DNA of 64,000 nucleotides, taken from the NCBI RefSeq assembly GCF_004331485.1, contig NZ_SJKD01000001.1:1736001-1800000 (forward strand), written 5' to 3'. Positions 49,355 to 57,978 of the stretch are shown here, in pieces; position 1 is the stretch's first letter, and every line of letters starts with the position of its first letter. A model generated the notes under the pieces. It was not told the DNA's origin and searched no databases. It saw nothing but the letters and a program-made list of their open reading frames with translations. The translations under genes and the position numbers were made by a program. Source of the DNA: Kribbella capetownensis. Lineage in GTDB: Bacteria; Actinomycetota; Actinomycetes; Propionibacteriales; Kribbellaceae.

Positions 49355-50713
49355 TCAGCTCCCGAGGATGCCTCCACCGAGAACGCCCAGCAGTCCGAGC
49401 AGGGACAGCAGGTTGCGGATCACTTGCTCGACGGCGGCGGTGCCGCCGGTCTGGTAGGCCGTCACGCACTTCTGCAACTGGTCCTGCGTCGGCGAGGTGA
49501 TGGTCACCTTCTTCATCTCCGCCTGGCAGTACTGCGTCGCCTTGGTCAGCTCGGTCAAGGTGCTGCCGACCGTGCCGACGATCAGGCCGGCTGCCGTCTG
49601 CAGGGTTGCGACGCCCGGCGCCGGCGGTTTGCCAGACGTCGGAGGCTTCGGCGTCGGCGTGGTCGGGTTGTCCGTCGACGGCTTGTCGCCCGGTGTGGTC
49701 GGCTTGCTGCCCGGCGGGGTCTTGGTCGGCTGCGTGCCCGGCTTGCCGTCGCCACCCTGGACCGGTCCGGTCGTCGGCTTGGCCGCGCCCGGGTAGGTGG
49801 GCAGGTCGCTCGCCTGCGGCAGGTTGTTGTCGGCCGGGGCGTCGATGGTCGGGTCGCCGACCTGGTCGCCGGCGGTGTCGATGCCCTGGCCGTCGCTCTC
49901 GGTCCCGTTGCCGACCGCGATCCAGCTGCCACCGGCGTACGCCTTCGCGATGCTGATCACGAGATCGGCGTACTGCTGGGAGTGGTTGTAGCGCAGGATC
50001 GCCGAGTTCAGATCACTGGCCTTGGACAGGTTGGTCTTGCCGGAGCACAGGTACACCGCGGTGGACATGGCCGCGTCGTCGATGTCCTGCGGGTTCCGCA
50101 CGCCGTCGCCGTCGCCGTCCACCCCCATCGAGCGCCAGGTGCCCGGGATGAACTGCATCGGCCCGACCGCGCGGTCGAAGGCGCCGTCACCGTCGAACGC
50201 ACCGGCGTCCGTGTCGTTGATCTTGGCCGTGCTCACGCCGTCCAGCCGGGGGCCGAAGATGCCCGGCACCGCGACACCCTGGGAGTTCAGCGCGTTGCCT
50301 CCGAAGCGGCCGTGGTTCGACTCGACCCGGCCGATCGCGGCCACGAGGGTCCACGGCAGGTTGCAGGCAGGATCGACCTGTGCCATCACCTGCTGAGCCC
50401 GGGAGTAGGCCTTCAACGCGGCGTTCGGGATCCCGTTGCGGGACAGGCCGGAGACGACCTGGGTCGGCTGCTCGCCGGGATCGACACCGTGGCCGACCAC
50501 ACCGGGCACCGGCACGTTGGCCGGCTCGGCGATCGGCTGCTTCGGTACGACGACCGGACTCTTGCCGGACAGACCCTGCTCCAGCGACGCCGTGGCGATC
50601 GCCGGATCATCCGTGGCGCTGACGGTGAATGCGCTCGCGAACAACGCCAGCGGGATGAGCGGCGCCACCTGACGCCACCCGCTACCCGTGGCGCGGCGCT
50701 TGCCCTTCGCCAT
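49355..50713 (-). CDS. Secreted lytic transglycosylase with Pro/Thr spacer
   Basis: A 452-residue exported murein-cleaving protein. ATG 50713 is chosen for the basic N-terminus followed by a hydrophobic signal/anchor (VAPLIPLALFASAFTVSA). The SLT domain spans about 110-290 with the catalytic Glu131 in IGRVESNHGRFGG, then VGPMQFIPGTW and LRYNHSQQYADLVI. An Asp-rich loop DGDGDGVRNPQDID near 210-223 looks like a calcium site. A Pro/Thr/Gly-rich spacer of about 70 residues follows, then a helical tail with two cysteines and a very hydrophobic end (LLSLLGLLGVLGGGILGS). Role: peptidoglycan remodelling by non-hydrolytic cleavage. The tail is not usual in the family. Confidence 0.9.
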   Translation of the reverse strand: MAKGKRRATGSGWRQVAPLIPLALFASAFTVSATDDPAIATASLEQGLSGKSPVVVPKQPIAEPANVPVPGVVGHGVDPGEQPTQVVSGLSRNGIPNAALKAYSRAQQVMAQVDPACNLPWTLVAAIGRVESNHGRFGGNALNSQGVAVPGIFGPRLDGVSTAKINDTDAGAFDGDGAFDRAVGPMQFIPGTWRSMGVDGDGDGVRNPQDIDDAAMSTAVYLCSGKTNLSKASDLNSAILRYNHSQQYADLVISIAKAYAGGSWIAVGNGTESDGQGIDTAGDQVGDPTIDAPADNNLPQASDLPTYPGAAKPTTGPVQGGDGKPGTQPTKTPPGSKPTTPGDKPSTDNPTTPTPKPPTSGKPPAPGVATLQTAAGLIVGTVGSTLTELTKATQYCQAEMKKVTITSPTQDQLQKCVTAYQTGGTAAVEQVIRNLLSLLGLLGVLGGGILGS

Positions 50714-50872
50714 CGATGATCCCCTCCGTGACTCATCGAAATGCCCAGCCCCACGCTGCGGACATCTGATTTCGTCTGTCGGTTGCCGTCGTACTGGGTC
50801 TAACGTCCAGTCCGTGCGTGGGTTACGCACCGAACTCAGACCATCTACGTCGGGTTACCGGGTACCCATACT

Positions 50873-50890
50873 GGCGCGTAACAACGCGCC
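50873..50890. repeat. Perfect hairpin in the divergent transglycosylase/hemL promoter region
   Basis: GGCGCGT at 50873-50879 and ACGCGCC at 50884-50890 flank AACA. A second small hairpin, GTGCGT/ACGCAC, is at about 50814-50830. Both lie in the 250-base gap between divergent genes and could be operators or RNA hairpins in the transglycosylase leader. There is no match to a ydaO-type riboswitch. Confidence 0.45.
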
Positions 50891-50965
50891 TGTGAACCCC
50901 CCGGCGGGAACGAACCGGCCTGCCCGCCCATCGGCCCGCCTGGCCGGTCGGGGAGAATGGCGGCC

Positions 50966-52279
50966 GTGCCCGACCACACAGAACAGTCCGCCAGCCTCTT
51001 CGACAGGGCGTCCGCCGTCACGCCGGGCGGGGTCAATTCTCCCGTACGAGCGTTCCGCGCCGTTGGCGGCGTACCGCGATTCATGGCATCGGGTGATCGA
51101 TGTCACATTACCGATGTCGACGGCAATCGCTACCTCGATCTGGTCTGCTCCTGGGGCCCGATGCTGCTCGGCCACGCCCACCCGGAGGTGACCGCCGCGG
51201 TCCAGGCCGCCGTCGCCCGCGGTACGTCGTACGGGACGCCGACCGAGACCGAAGTACTGCTCGGCGAGGAGATCGTCGGGCGGACCCCGGTGGACAAGGT
51301 CCGGCTGGTCTCGTCCGGCACCGAGGCCACCATGTCGGCGCTCCGGCTGGCCCGCGGGTATACCGGCCGGGCGAAGATCGTGAAGTTCGCCGGCTGCTAC
51401 CACGGGCACGTCGATGCCCTGCTCGCGCAGGCGGGATCCGGCGTGCTGACGCTGGGCATTCCCGGTACGCCGGGTGTCACCGAGGCGACCACGGCCGACA
51501 CCATCGTGCTGCCGTACAACGACCAGGCCGCCGTCTCCGCCGCCTTCGCCGAGTACGGCGACCAGATCGCGGCTGTCATCACCGAGGCGTCACCCGGCAA
51601 CATGGGCGTCGTACCGCCCCGCGACAACTTCAACGCCTTCCTGGCCACGACGTGCAAGGACAACGGCGCACTGTTCATCTCCGACGAGGTGATGACCGGC
51701 TTCCGGATCACCCGCTCCGGCTGGTACGGCGTCGACGGCGTACAGCCCGACCTGATGACGTTCGGCAAGGTGATGGGCGGTGGCTTCCCGGCCGCGGCGT
51801 TCGGCGGACGGGCCGACGTCATGTCGCACCTGGCTCCGGAGGGCTCGGTCTACCAGGCCGGCACCTTGTCCGGGAACCCGATCGCCACCACCGCGGGCCT
51901 GACCACGCTTCGACTGGCCACCGACGAGGTCTACGCGAAGCTCGACGAGACGTCGGCCACGATCCAGCGGCTGGTCTCGACCGCGCTGGACAAGGAAGGT
52001 GTGCCGCACGTCATCTCGGCGGCCGGGAACCTCTTCAGCGTCTTCTTCGTGGAGTCCTCGGAGGGACCTGCCGAGATCCGGGACTTCGCCGGAGCGAGCG
52101 CCCAGGTGCTGCCCCGGTTCGCGGCGTTCTTCCATGCCATGCTGGACGCCGGCGTCTACCTGCCGCCGAGCGCCTTCGAGGCCTGGTTCGTCAGCGCCGC
52201 CATCGACGACGACGCCCTGGCCGAGCTCGAGTCCGCCCTGGCCTCTGCGGCAGCGGCGGCGGCCGCCGTACAACACTGA
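50966..52279 (+). CDS. hemL: Glutamate-1-semialdehyde 2,1-aminomutase
   Basis: HemL converts glutamate-1-semialdehyde, the HemA product, to 5-aminolevulinate, using PLP in the cytosol. The 437-residue protein reads [30 protein letters not shown], the family N-terminus, then PGVGSFLV-like GGVPRF, the aminotransferase motifs [11 protein letters not shown] near 238 and the PLP lysine in [18 protein letters not shown] near 265. GTG 50966 has GGAG at ten bases; ATG 50957 is too close to it and is the alternative. It heads the operon hemL, phosphatase, resA-like, ccdA, resB, ccsB, DUF4229, the same order as in M. tuberculosis Rv0524-Rv0529. Confidence 0.96.
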   Translation: MPDHTEQSASLFDRASAVTPGGVNSPVRAFRAVGGVPRFMASGDRCHITDVDGNRYLDLVCSWGPMLLGHAHPEVTAAVQAAVARGTSYGTPTETEVLLGEEIVGRTPVDKVRLVSSGTEATMSALRLARGYTGRAKIVKFAGCYHGHVDALLAQAGSGVLTLGIPGTPGVTEATTADTIVLPYNDQAAVSAAFAEYGDQIAAVITEASPGNMGVVPPRDNFNAFLATTCKDNGALFISDEVMTGFRITRSGWYGVDGVQPDLMTFGKVMGGGFPAAAFGGRADVMSHLAPEGSVYQAGTLSGNPIATTAGLTTLRLATDEVYAKLDETSATIQRLVSTALDKEGVPHVISAAGNLFSVFFVESSEGPAEIRDFAGASAQVLPRFAAFFHAMLDAGVYLPPSAFEAWFVSAAIDDDALAELESALASAAAAAAAVQH

Positions 52280-52310
52280 AGGGCTGTACCGAATTGATGG
52301 AAGGGCAGCG

Positions 52311-52961
52311 GTGACCGAAACGACGGTCGTGCACCTGATGCGTCACGGCGAGGTGCACAACCCGACCGGTGTGCTCTACGGCCGGATCCCCGACTTCCAC
52401 CTGTCCGAACTGGGCCGGGCGATGGCCGAGCGGGTGGCCGAGTCCGTGAAGGGTCGCGACATCGTCCACCTGGTCAGCTCGCCGCTGGAGCGGGCCCAGG
52501 AGACGATGGAGCCGATCGCCACGGTGTTCGGGCTGACCCCGGACATCGACGAGCGGGTGATCGAGGCCGCGAACCTGTTCGAGGGCAAGAAGTTCGGTGT
52601 CGGCGACGGTGCGCTGCGCAACCCGAGTGCCTGGTGGTTGCTCCGCAACCCGATCAAGCCGTCCTGGGGCGAGCCGTACCAGCAGATCGTCCGGCGGATG
52701 CGGGACGCGATCGAGACCGCCCGGCAGAAGGCCGCCGGCCACGAGGCGCTGATCGTGTCGCACCAGTTGCCGATCTGGATCGTCCGGTCCGCGATCGAGG
52801 GCCGTCGGCTGCCCCACGACCCGCGCAAGCGCCAGTGCAGCCTGGCCAGCCTGACGTCGTTCACCTTCCACGGCGAGTCGATCGTCTCGGTCGGGTACGC
52901 CGAACCGGCCAAAGACCTGCTGCCGGTGAAGAACCCGAAGAAGTTCGTCGGGGGCGCGTGA
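52311..52961 (+). CDS. Histidine phosphatase (phosphoglycerate mutase-like)
   Basis: A 216-residue member of the histidine phosphatase superfamily. The catalytic motif is [11 protein letters not shown] near 7-17 (RHG), with [17 protein letters not shown] near 55-71 and the second His in [10 protein letters not shown] near 148. GTG 52311 after GGAAGGG is chosen; earlier starts lie in hemL. The actinobacterial gene is conserved between hemL and the thioredoxin-like ResA gene (Rv0525 position), but its substrate is not established. It overlaps the next start by one base (TGATG). Confidence 0.93.
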   Translation: MTETTVVHLMRHGEVHNPTGVLYGRIPDFHLSELGRAMAERVAESVKGRDIVHLVSSPLERAQETMEPIATVFGLTPDIDERVIEAANLFEGKKFGVGDGALRNPSAWWLLRNPIKPSWGEPYQQIVRRMRDAIETARQKAAGHEALIVSHQLPIWIVRSAIEGRRLPHDPRKRQCSLASLTSFTFHGESIVSVGYAEPAKDLLPVKNPKKFVGGA

Positions 52962-53524
52962 TGAAGCGTGCGGCCGCCGTGGTGGCCGGGTTGTTGCTGG
53001 CGCTGACCGCGTGCTCGTCGGGGCAGCAGGCCGCGGAGAACCGGCAGGGCCAGGCGGGATTCGTGAGCGGGACGCACAACGTGTCGGTCTTCGCCCCGGC
53101 CGACCGCAAGCCGGCGCCGGCCTTCACCGGTACGACGCTCGACGGCAAGACCTGGACGCTGTCCGACCACCTGGGCAAGGTGGTCGTGCTGAACGTCTGG
53201 GGCTCGTGGTGCCCGCCCTGCCGCAAGGAGGCGCCGGACCTGGTCGCGGCGAACAAGGAACTCGGTCCGTCGGTGCAGTTCATCGGCCTGAACACGCGTG
53301 ATCTCGACCCGGCGCCGGCGAAGAAGTTCGTCCAGGAGTTCGGCGTGCAGTACCCGAGTGTGTACGACCCGAACGGCAAGTCGCTGCTGCGCTTCCGCGG
53401 CCAGATCTCGGCGGCGTCGATCCCGAGCACGCTGGTGATCGACAAGACTGGCAAGGTCGCCGCACGGGTGATCGGCGACGTGACCAAGCAGACGCTGCTC
53501 GGCATGGTGAAGGACGCCGGTTGA
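52961..53524 (+). CDS. ResA/TlpA-type thiol-disulfide lipoprotein
   Basis: A 187-residue extracytoplasmic thioredoxin-fold lipoprotein. The signal peptide ends LTAC with the lipidated Cys18. The thioredoxin fold holds the redox pair C84-P-P-C87 in [11 protein letters not shown] and the cis-proline in [11 protein letters not shown] near 155. In System II cytochrome c maturation it keeps the heme-binding cysteines of apocytochrome c reduced, fed by CcdA. It sits directly before ccdA, resB and ccsB, which fixes this role. Confidence 0.94.
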   Translation: MKRAAAVVAGLLLALTACSSGQQAAENRQGQAGFVSGTHNVSVFAPADRKPAPAFTGTTLDGKTWTLSDHLGKVVVLNVWGSWCPPCRKEAPDLVAANKELGPSVQFIGLNTRDLDPAPAKKFVQEFGVQYPSVYDPNGKSLLRFRGQISAASIPSTLVIDKTGKVAARVIGDVTKQTLLGMVKDAG

Positions 53525-53528
53525 CCTG

Positions 53529-54272
53529 ATGGGTGAGTGGTTCGCGCAGTCGATGACGGGTTCGATGCTGGTGGCACTGCCGATCGCGGTGCTGGCCGGC
53601 GCGATCTCGTTCTTCTCGCCCTGCGTCGTTCCGCTGCTGCCCGGCTACCTGTCCTATGTCACCGGGCTGTCCGCGGCCGAGCTCGGTTCGAAGCAGCGCG
53701 GCCGGATGCTGGCCGGGACCGCCTTGTTCGTGGCGGGATTCTCGGCGGTCTTCATCCTGACCGGCGTACTGTTCGGCACCGCCGGAGACCTGCTGATCGA
53801 GCACCAGACCGCGATCACCCGGGTGCTCGGCGGACTGACCGTCGTACTGGGACTGGTCTTCCTCGGCGGGTTCGGGTTCCTGCAGAAGGACGTGCGGGTG
53901 CATCGCGTGCCCGCGGTCGGGATCGCGGCCGCGCCGCTGCTCGGCGTACTGTTCGGATTCGGCTGGACGCCGTGTATCGGTCCGACGCTCGGGACCGTGA
54001 TGACGCTGGCCGCGACCGAGGGCAGCACCGGGCGGGGTGCGACGCTGGCGTTGGTGTTCAGCCTCGGGCTGGGCATTCCGTTCATCGTCGCGGCGCTGGC
54101 GTTCCGGCGGATGCTGTCCGCCGTCGCGTGGGTCCGGCGGCACCAGGTGCTGGTGATCCGGATCGGCGGCGTACTGATGATCGCGGTGGGACTGCTGCTG
54201 CTGACGGGAGTGTGGGATTCGATGACCGCGGACCTGAGGCAGTGGGTCGCCAACTTCGGGTCGGCGGTGTGA
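53529..54272 (+). CDS. ccdA: Cytochrome c biogenesis protein CcdA
   Basis: A 247-residue six-helix membrane protein that carries electrons from cytosolic thioredoxin to the outside thioredoxin. The two redox cysteines are in [20 protein letters not shown] near 33 and [13 protein letters not shown] near 153. It lies four bases after the resA-like gene. Membrane helices are spaced as in the DsbD/CcdA core. Confidence 0.95.
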   Translation: MGEWFAQSMTGSMLVALPIAVLAGAISFFSPCVVPLLPGYLSYVTGLSAAELGSKQRGRMLAGTALFVAGFSAVFILTGVLFGTAGDLLIEHQTAITRVLGGLTVVLGLVFLGGFGFLQKDVRVHRVPAVGIAAAPLLGVLFGFGWTPCIGPTLGTVMTLAATEGSTGRGATLALVFSLGLGIPFIVAALAFRRMLSAVAWVRRHQVLVIRIGGVLMIAVGLLLLTGVWDSMTADLRQWVANFGSAV

Positions 54273-54273
54273 G

Positions 54274-55860
54274 GTGACCGAGGTCAAGGACCACATCACC
54301 GCACCGACCGGCGGCTCCGGGAACGAACCGCCCGCGCTCGGCCTGGTCGGCTGGCTGCGCTGGATGTGGCGCCAGCTCACCTCGATGAAGACCGCGCTGG
54401 TGCTGCTGTTCCTGCTCGCGCTGGGTGCGGTGCCGGGATCGCTCATCCCGCAGACGCCGATCGACCCGATCAAGGTGTCGGACTTCCTCACCGCGCATCC
54501 GAAGCTCGGCCCGTTCTACGACAAGCTCGGGCTCTTCGACGTCTACAAGTCGCCCTGGTTCTCGGCGATCTACCTGCTGCTGTTCATCTCGCTGATCGGG
54601 TGTGTGGTGCCCCGGCTCGGCGTCTACCTGAAGGCGGTCCGGGCCCGCCCGCCGAAGCCGCCGCGGAACCTGAACCGGCTGCCCGGCTACCAGCGCTTCA
54701 CCATCGACTCCGAGGGCGACTTCCTCGCGACCGCCACCCGTGAGCTGAGCCGCCGTCGGTTCCGCGTCCAGGCGTACGACGGAGCCGTCGCCGCGGAGCG
54801 TGGTTACCTGCGCGAGGCGGGCAACCTGCTCTTCCACTTCTCCCTGATCCTGGCGCTGATCGGCGTCGCCTGGGGCTCGCTGTTCGGCTACCGCGGTACC
54901 GTCCTGGTTGTCGTGGGCAACGGTTTCGCGAACTCGCTGGCGCAGTACGACGACTTCGCGCCGGGCCGGGTGTTCAACGGCGACAACCTGCCGCCGTTCT
55001 CGCTGACGGTCAAGGACTTCGAGGTGAAGTTCCAGCAGGACGGTCCGCAGAAGGGCGCGGCCCGCGAGTTCAAGGCGCAGCTGAGCTACCAGGAGACGCC
55101 GGACGCGCCGGAGAAGTCGTACCAGCTCGAGGTCAACCACCCGCTGAAGCTCGACGGCAGCAGCATCTACCTGCTCGGCCACGGCTACGCGCCGCGGGTC
55201 ACGGTGCGGGACGGCAACGGGCAGGTCGCGTTCTCCGGGCCGGCGCCGTTCCTGCCGCAGGACAGCAACTTCTCGTCGTTCGGCGTGATCAAGGCGCCGG
55301 ATGCGCGGCCGATGCAACTCGGCTTCGAGGGCTTCTTCCTGCCGACCGCGGTGATCGACCAGCGCGGCCCGGTCTCGGTCTTCCCCGACGACCTGAACCC
55401 GGCCCTGGTGATGACCGGGTACTACGGCCGCCCGCAGCCGGAGACCGGGAAGCCGGAGTCGGTGTACCAGCTGGACAAGTCCAAGCTGACCCAGTTCGAG
55501 AAGGACGGCGACAAGCTGCGCTTCCAGCTCGCCCCCGGCCAGACCACGACGCTGCCGGACAAGGCCGGATCGATCACCTTCGACGGCTACAGCCGCTGGG
55601 TGAAGCTGCAGGTCAGCCACACCCCGGGCACGAATCTGGCGCTGGGGGGCATCCTGCTGGCCATCCTCGGCCTGATGGGCTCGCTGTTCGTGCACCCGCG
55701 GCGTACCTGGGTGCGCGTCCGCACCGAGGACGGGCGTACCGTTGTCGAGGTCGCGGGTCTGGACCGCGGACCCGAGCGCGGGCTCGGCGACGAGATCCGG
55801 GCCATCACCGACAGCCTGAAACCAGAACCCGACCGATCGAGCACCCAGGAGCAGCCATGA
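54274..55860 (+). CDS. resB: Cytochrome c biogenesis protein ResB
   Basis: A 528-residue membrane protein of System II, which with CcsB forms the synthase that carries heme across the membrane and attaches it to apocytochrome c. Starts at GTG 54274, one base after the ccdA stop. Membrane helices near residues 42-62, 100-120, 188-208 and 445-465 (LALGGILLAILGLMGSLFV), with a large extracytoplasmic domain of about 230 residues between the last two. The conserved His FHFSLILALIGVAWGSLFGYRG near 188-208 is a heme-ligand region. It overlaps ccsB by four bases (ATGA). Confidence 0.95.
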   Translation: MTEVKDHITAPTGGSGNEPPALGLVGWLRWMWRQLTSMKTALVLLFLLALGAVPGSLIPQTPIDPIKVSDFLTAHPKLGPFYDKLGLFDVYKSPWFSAIYLLLFISLIGCVVPRLGVYLKAVRARPPKPPRNLNRLPGYQRFTIDSEGDFLATATRELSRRRFRVQAYDGAVAAERGYLREAGNLLFHFSLILALIGVAWGSLFGYRGTVLVVVGNGFANSLAQYDDFAPGRVFNGDNLPPFSLTVKDFEVKFQQDGPQKGAAREFKAQLSYQETPDAPEKSYQLEVNHPLKLDGSSIYLLGHGYAPRVTVRDGNGQVAFSGPAPFLPQDSNFSSFGVIKAPDARPMQLGFEGFFLPTAVIDQRGPVSVFPDDLNPALVMTGYYGRPQPETGKPESVYQLDKSKLTQFEKDGDKLRFQLAPGQTTTLPDKAGSITFDGYSRWVKLQVSHTPGTNLALGGILLAILGLMGSLFVHPRRTWVRVRTEDGRTVVEVAGLDRGPERGLGDEIRAITDSLKPEPDRSSTQEQP

Positions 55861-56882
55861 GTGCGGAGACCTTCGCGCACGTCTCCAACCTGGTCGTCCC
55901 GACCGCCACGGTGATCTACGCGCTGGCGATGATGTCGCACGCGCTCGAGTGGGCGCTCGGCCGCGCCGTCGTGGTCAAGGACGCCGAGGTCAAGCAAGAC
56001 GTTCTGGTCGCGTCCGGTGGCGAAGCGGTCACCGCAGGCACTGCTTCGACCGGCCCTGCTTCGACCCGCACCGCTTCGGCTGGCTCTGCTTCGGCCGAGG
56101 CGGCCGTGCCGGGGACGGAGCGGATGGAGGCGGCGAGCCGGATCGGGCTGACGCTGACCTACCTGGCGTTCGTGCTGCACCTCGCGGGTGTGGTGACCCG
56201 CGGCCTCGCCGCGGGGCGGGTGCCGTGGGGCAACATGTACGAGTTCTCGATCACGGCGTCGCTGGCTGTCGCGGCCGTCTACCTGATCTTCGTGCAGCGC
56301 TACAAGCTGCAGTGGCTGGGTCTTGGCGTGACGCTCGTGGTCGCCGCCGTCCTGGGTCTCGCGACGCTCGCGCTCTACACCCCGGCCGGTCCGCTGGTGC
56401 CGGCGCTGCACTCGTACTGGCTCGTCATCCACGTGTCCGCGGCCGCCATCTCCGGTGGTGCGTTCACCATCGGCGGTCTGGCGTCCGTGCTCTACCTGGT
56501 CAAGGCTCGCGCGGAGCGCCGGGTGCTGGCCGGCGGCACGATGTCGGCGTCGCTGCGGCGGCTCCCGAGTGCCGAGGCGATGGACGGTACGGCGTACAAG
56601 GTGCTCGCGTTCGCGTTCCCGCTGTGGACCTTCGGCGTGCTCGTGGCCGGGCCGATCTGGGCGGAGTACGCCTGGGGCCGCTACTGGGGCTGGGACCCCA
56701 AGGAGGTCTGGTCGCTGGTCACCTGGGTGGTGTACGCCGCCTACCTGCACGCGCGGGCGACCGCGGGCTGGCGCGGCCGGAACGCCGCGACGATCGCGAT
56801 CATCGGGTGGTTCGTGTTCATCTTCAACTTCGTCGGAGTGAACCTGCTGGTCTCCGGTATGCACTCCTACGCCGGGGTGTGA
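55857..56882 (+). CDS. ccsB: Cytochrome c biogenesis protein CcsB (CcsA/ResC-type heme-handling protein)
   Basis: A 341-residue polytopic membrane protein, the heme-handling partner of ResB. The tryptophan-rich heme motif is WGRYWGWDPKEVWSL near 277-291, with the conserved histidines in FVLHLAGV, HVSAAAISGG and YLHARATAGWRGR. Eight helices are expected. After the first helix a low-complexity Ala/Ser/Thr linker (residues about 53-85, repeats of ASTGPASTRTAS type) forms a cytoplasmic loop not needed in the core family. Last of the four System II genes. Confidence 0.95.
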   Translation: MSAETFAHVSNLVVPTATVIYALAMMSHALEWALGRAVVVKDAEVKQDVLVASGGEAVTAGTASTGPASTRTASAGSASAEAAVPGTERMEAASRIGLTLTYLAFVLHLAGVVTRGLAAGRVPWGNMYEFSITASLAVAAVYLIFVQRYKLQWLGLGVTLVVAAVLGLATLALYTPAGPLVPALHSYWLVIHVSAAAISGGAFTIGGLASVLYLVKARAERRVLAGGTMSASLRRLPSAEAMDGTAYKVLAFAFPLWTFGVLVAGPIWAEYAWGRYWGWDPKEVWSLVTWVVYAAYLHARATAGWRGRNAATIAIIGWFVFIFNFVGVNLLVSGMHSYAGV

Positions 56883-56883
56883 C

Positions 56884-57135
56884 ATGAAGGAGTTCGCCAT
56901 CTACACCGGCCTGCGGGCCGCGTTGTTCGCGGTCTGCTTCGCCGTGTTGTGGTTCGCGCTGAACGCCCGGCTGAGTGTCTTCCCGTTGTTGCTGCTGGCA
57001 CTGATCGTCTCCTCGATCCTGTCGATCTTCGTTCTGCGCGCCGCCCGCGAGCGGCTGGCCGGCCAGATCGAACGCCGGGCCACGAAGATGTCGCAGCGGA
57101 TCGAACAGGCCCGCTCCGCCGAAGACGACGACTGA
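56884..57135 (+). CDS. DUF4229 membrane protein
   Basis: An 83-residue protein with two membrane helices (about 8-28 and 33-55) and a highly charged C-terminal tail (RAARERLAGQIERRATKMSQ onward to EDDD). It matches DUF4229, a small actinobacterial family usually encoded right after ccsB. It begins one base after the ccsB stop, so it is the last gene of the operon; the function is unknown but probably linked to cytochrome or menaquinone biogenesis. Confidence 0.88.
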   Translation: MKEFAIYTGLRAALFAVCFAVLWFALNARLSVFPLLLLALIVSSILSIFVLRAARERLAGQIERRATKMSQRIEQARSAEDDD

Positions 57136-57225
57136 CCCACCTCACTCCGCGGGGGAACGGCGTACCACTGGTTCAACTGGTACGGAGAGTGACCTAGGCC
57201 ACGGCCAGGTTCTTGGCAAAATCGT

Positions 57226-57255
57226 TTGTGCATCCCTTCACATGAGTCGTAGAGT
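57226..57255 (+). promoter_or_regulatory. Candidate promoter of the tetR-MFS operon
   Basis: TTGTGC at 57226-57231 and TAGAGT at 57250-57255 with an 18-base spacer resemble a sigma-70-type promoter. The operator palindrome starts five bases downstream, so repressor binding would cover the transcription start. Confidence 0.4.
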
Positions 57256-57259
57256 CGTG

Positions 57260-57286
57260 GATAGAACGAAACCGTTTCGTTCTATC
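57260..57286. promoter_or_regulatory. TetR operator: perfect 27-base palindrome
   Basis: The arm GATAGAACGAAA at 57260-57271 is perfectly inverted at 57275-57286 around CCG. It lies 28 bases before the tetR start. Its length, symmetry and position make it the operator of the adjoining TetR regulator. Confidence 0.85.
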
Positions 57287-57314
57287 TGCTACTACGAACT
57301 CACACAGGGTGATC

Positions 57315-57920
57315 ATGGTCGAGACAGCCGGAGTGCGGCACCGTCCGCGGGTCGAGGGTGGTCGTGAGGAAGAGATCCTCGCTGCGACCGTCACGCTCGT
57401 GGCCGAGTTGGGGTACGACCGGCTGACCATGGACGCGGTGGCGACGGCGGCGAAGGCCAGCAAGGCGACGCTGTACCGGCGCTGGACCAGCAAGGCCGAG
57501 CTCGTGGTGGACGCGATCAGCCGGGCCAAGGGATGCCCGATGCCGGACAACGTCGACACCGGCAGCCTGCGCGGTGACCTGATCTCGCTGGCGTGCGGCA
57601 CCGGCGGGTTCACCGACGAGATGCCGATGTCGGTGATGGCCGGGCTGCTGACCGCGTTGCAGCACGACGCCGAGCTGCAGAAGGCGTTCCAGCAGCGCTT
57701 CCTGGCGCCGCGGCTGGGGCTGGTGGCAACGATCTACCAGCGGGCGATCGACCGTGGCGAGGTCAGCCCGGCGGTCGACGTCGAACTGCTGGCCAACACC
57801 CTGCCGGCGGTGATCATCCACCACGCCTTCCTGCTCGGTGTCGAGCCGACCGACGACCTGATCCTCCGAGTGATCGACAACGTCATTCTGCCTGCGGCGC
57901 GGGGGTCGCAGGCGAGCTGA
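57315..57920 (+). CDS. TetR-family regulator of the adjoining efflux gene
   Basis: A 201-residue repressor starting at ATG 57315 (a GTG six bases earlier is possible). Helix-turn-helix at about 20-65, with ATAAKASKATLYRRWTSKAELV as the recognition region. The C-terminal half fits the TetR_C ligand domain. It precedes a DHA2-type MFS pump by 58 bases on the same strand, and a perfect operator lies upstream, so it probably represses itself and the pump until a drug or metabolite binds. Confidence 0.94.
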   Translation: MVETAGVRHRPRVEGGREEEILAATVTLVAELGYDRLTMDAVATAAKASKATLYRRWTSKAELVVDAISRAKGCPMPDNVDTGSLRGDLISLACGTGGFTDEMPMSVMAGLLTALQHDAELQKAFQQRFLAPRLGLVATIYQRAIDRGEVSPAVDVELLANTLPAVIIHHAFLLGVEPTDDLILRVIDNVILPAARGSQAS

Positions 57921-57978
57921 CCGGTGAGGGGCCGGTCCGCGACCACAACGCAGTTACGCCCAAGAGGGGAATAGTTCT

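Noticed and set aside
43828..49377. A 1849-codon open frame on the minus strand
   Set aside because: It runs antisense to the well-supported LLM oxidoreductase and subtilase genes, has Arg/Ala/Gly/Asp-rich composition without motifs, and is the expected shadow of GC-rich third positions.
50714..50960. A c-di-AMP (ydaO-type) riboswitch before the transglycosylase gene
   Set aside because: Such riboswitches often control wall hydrolases in actinobacteria, but the leader lacks the conserved elements; only short hairpins are visible.
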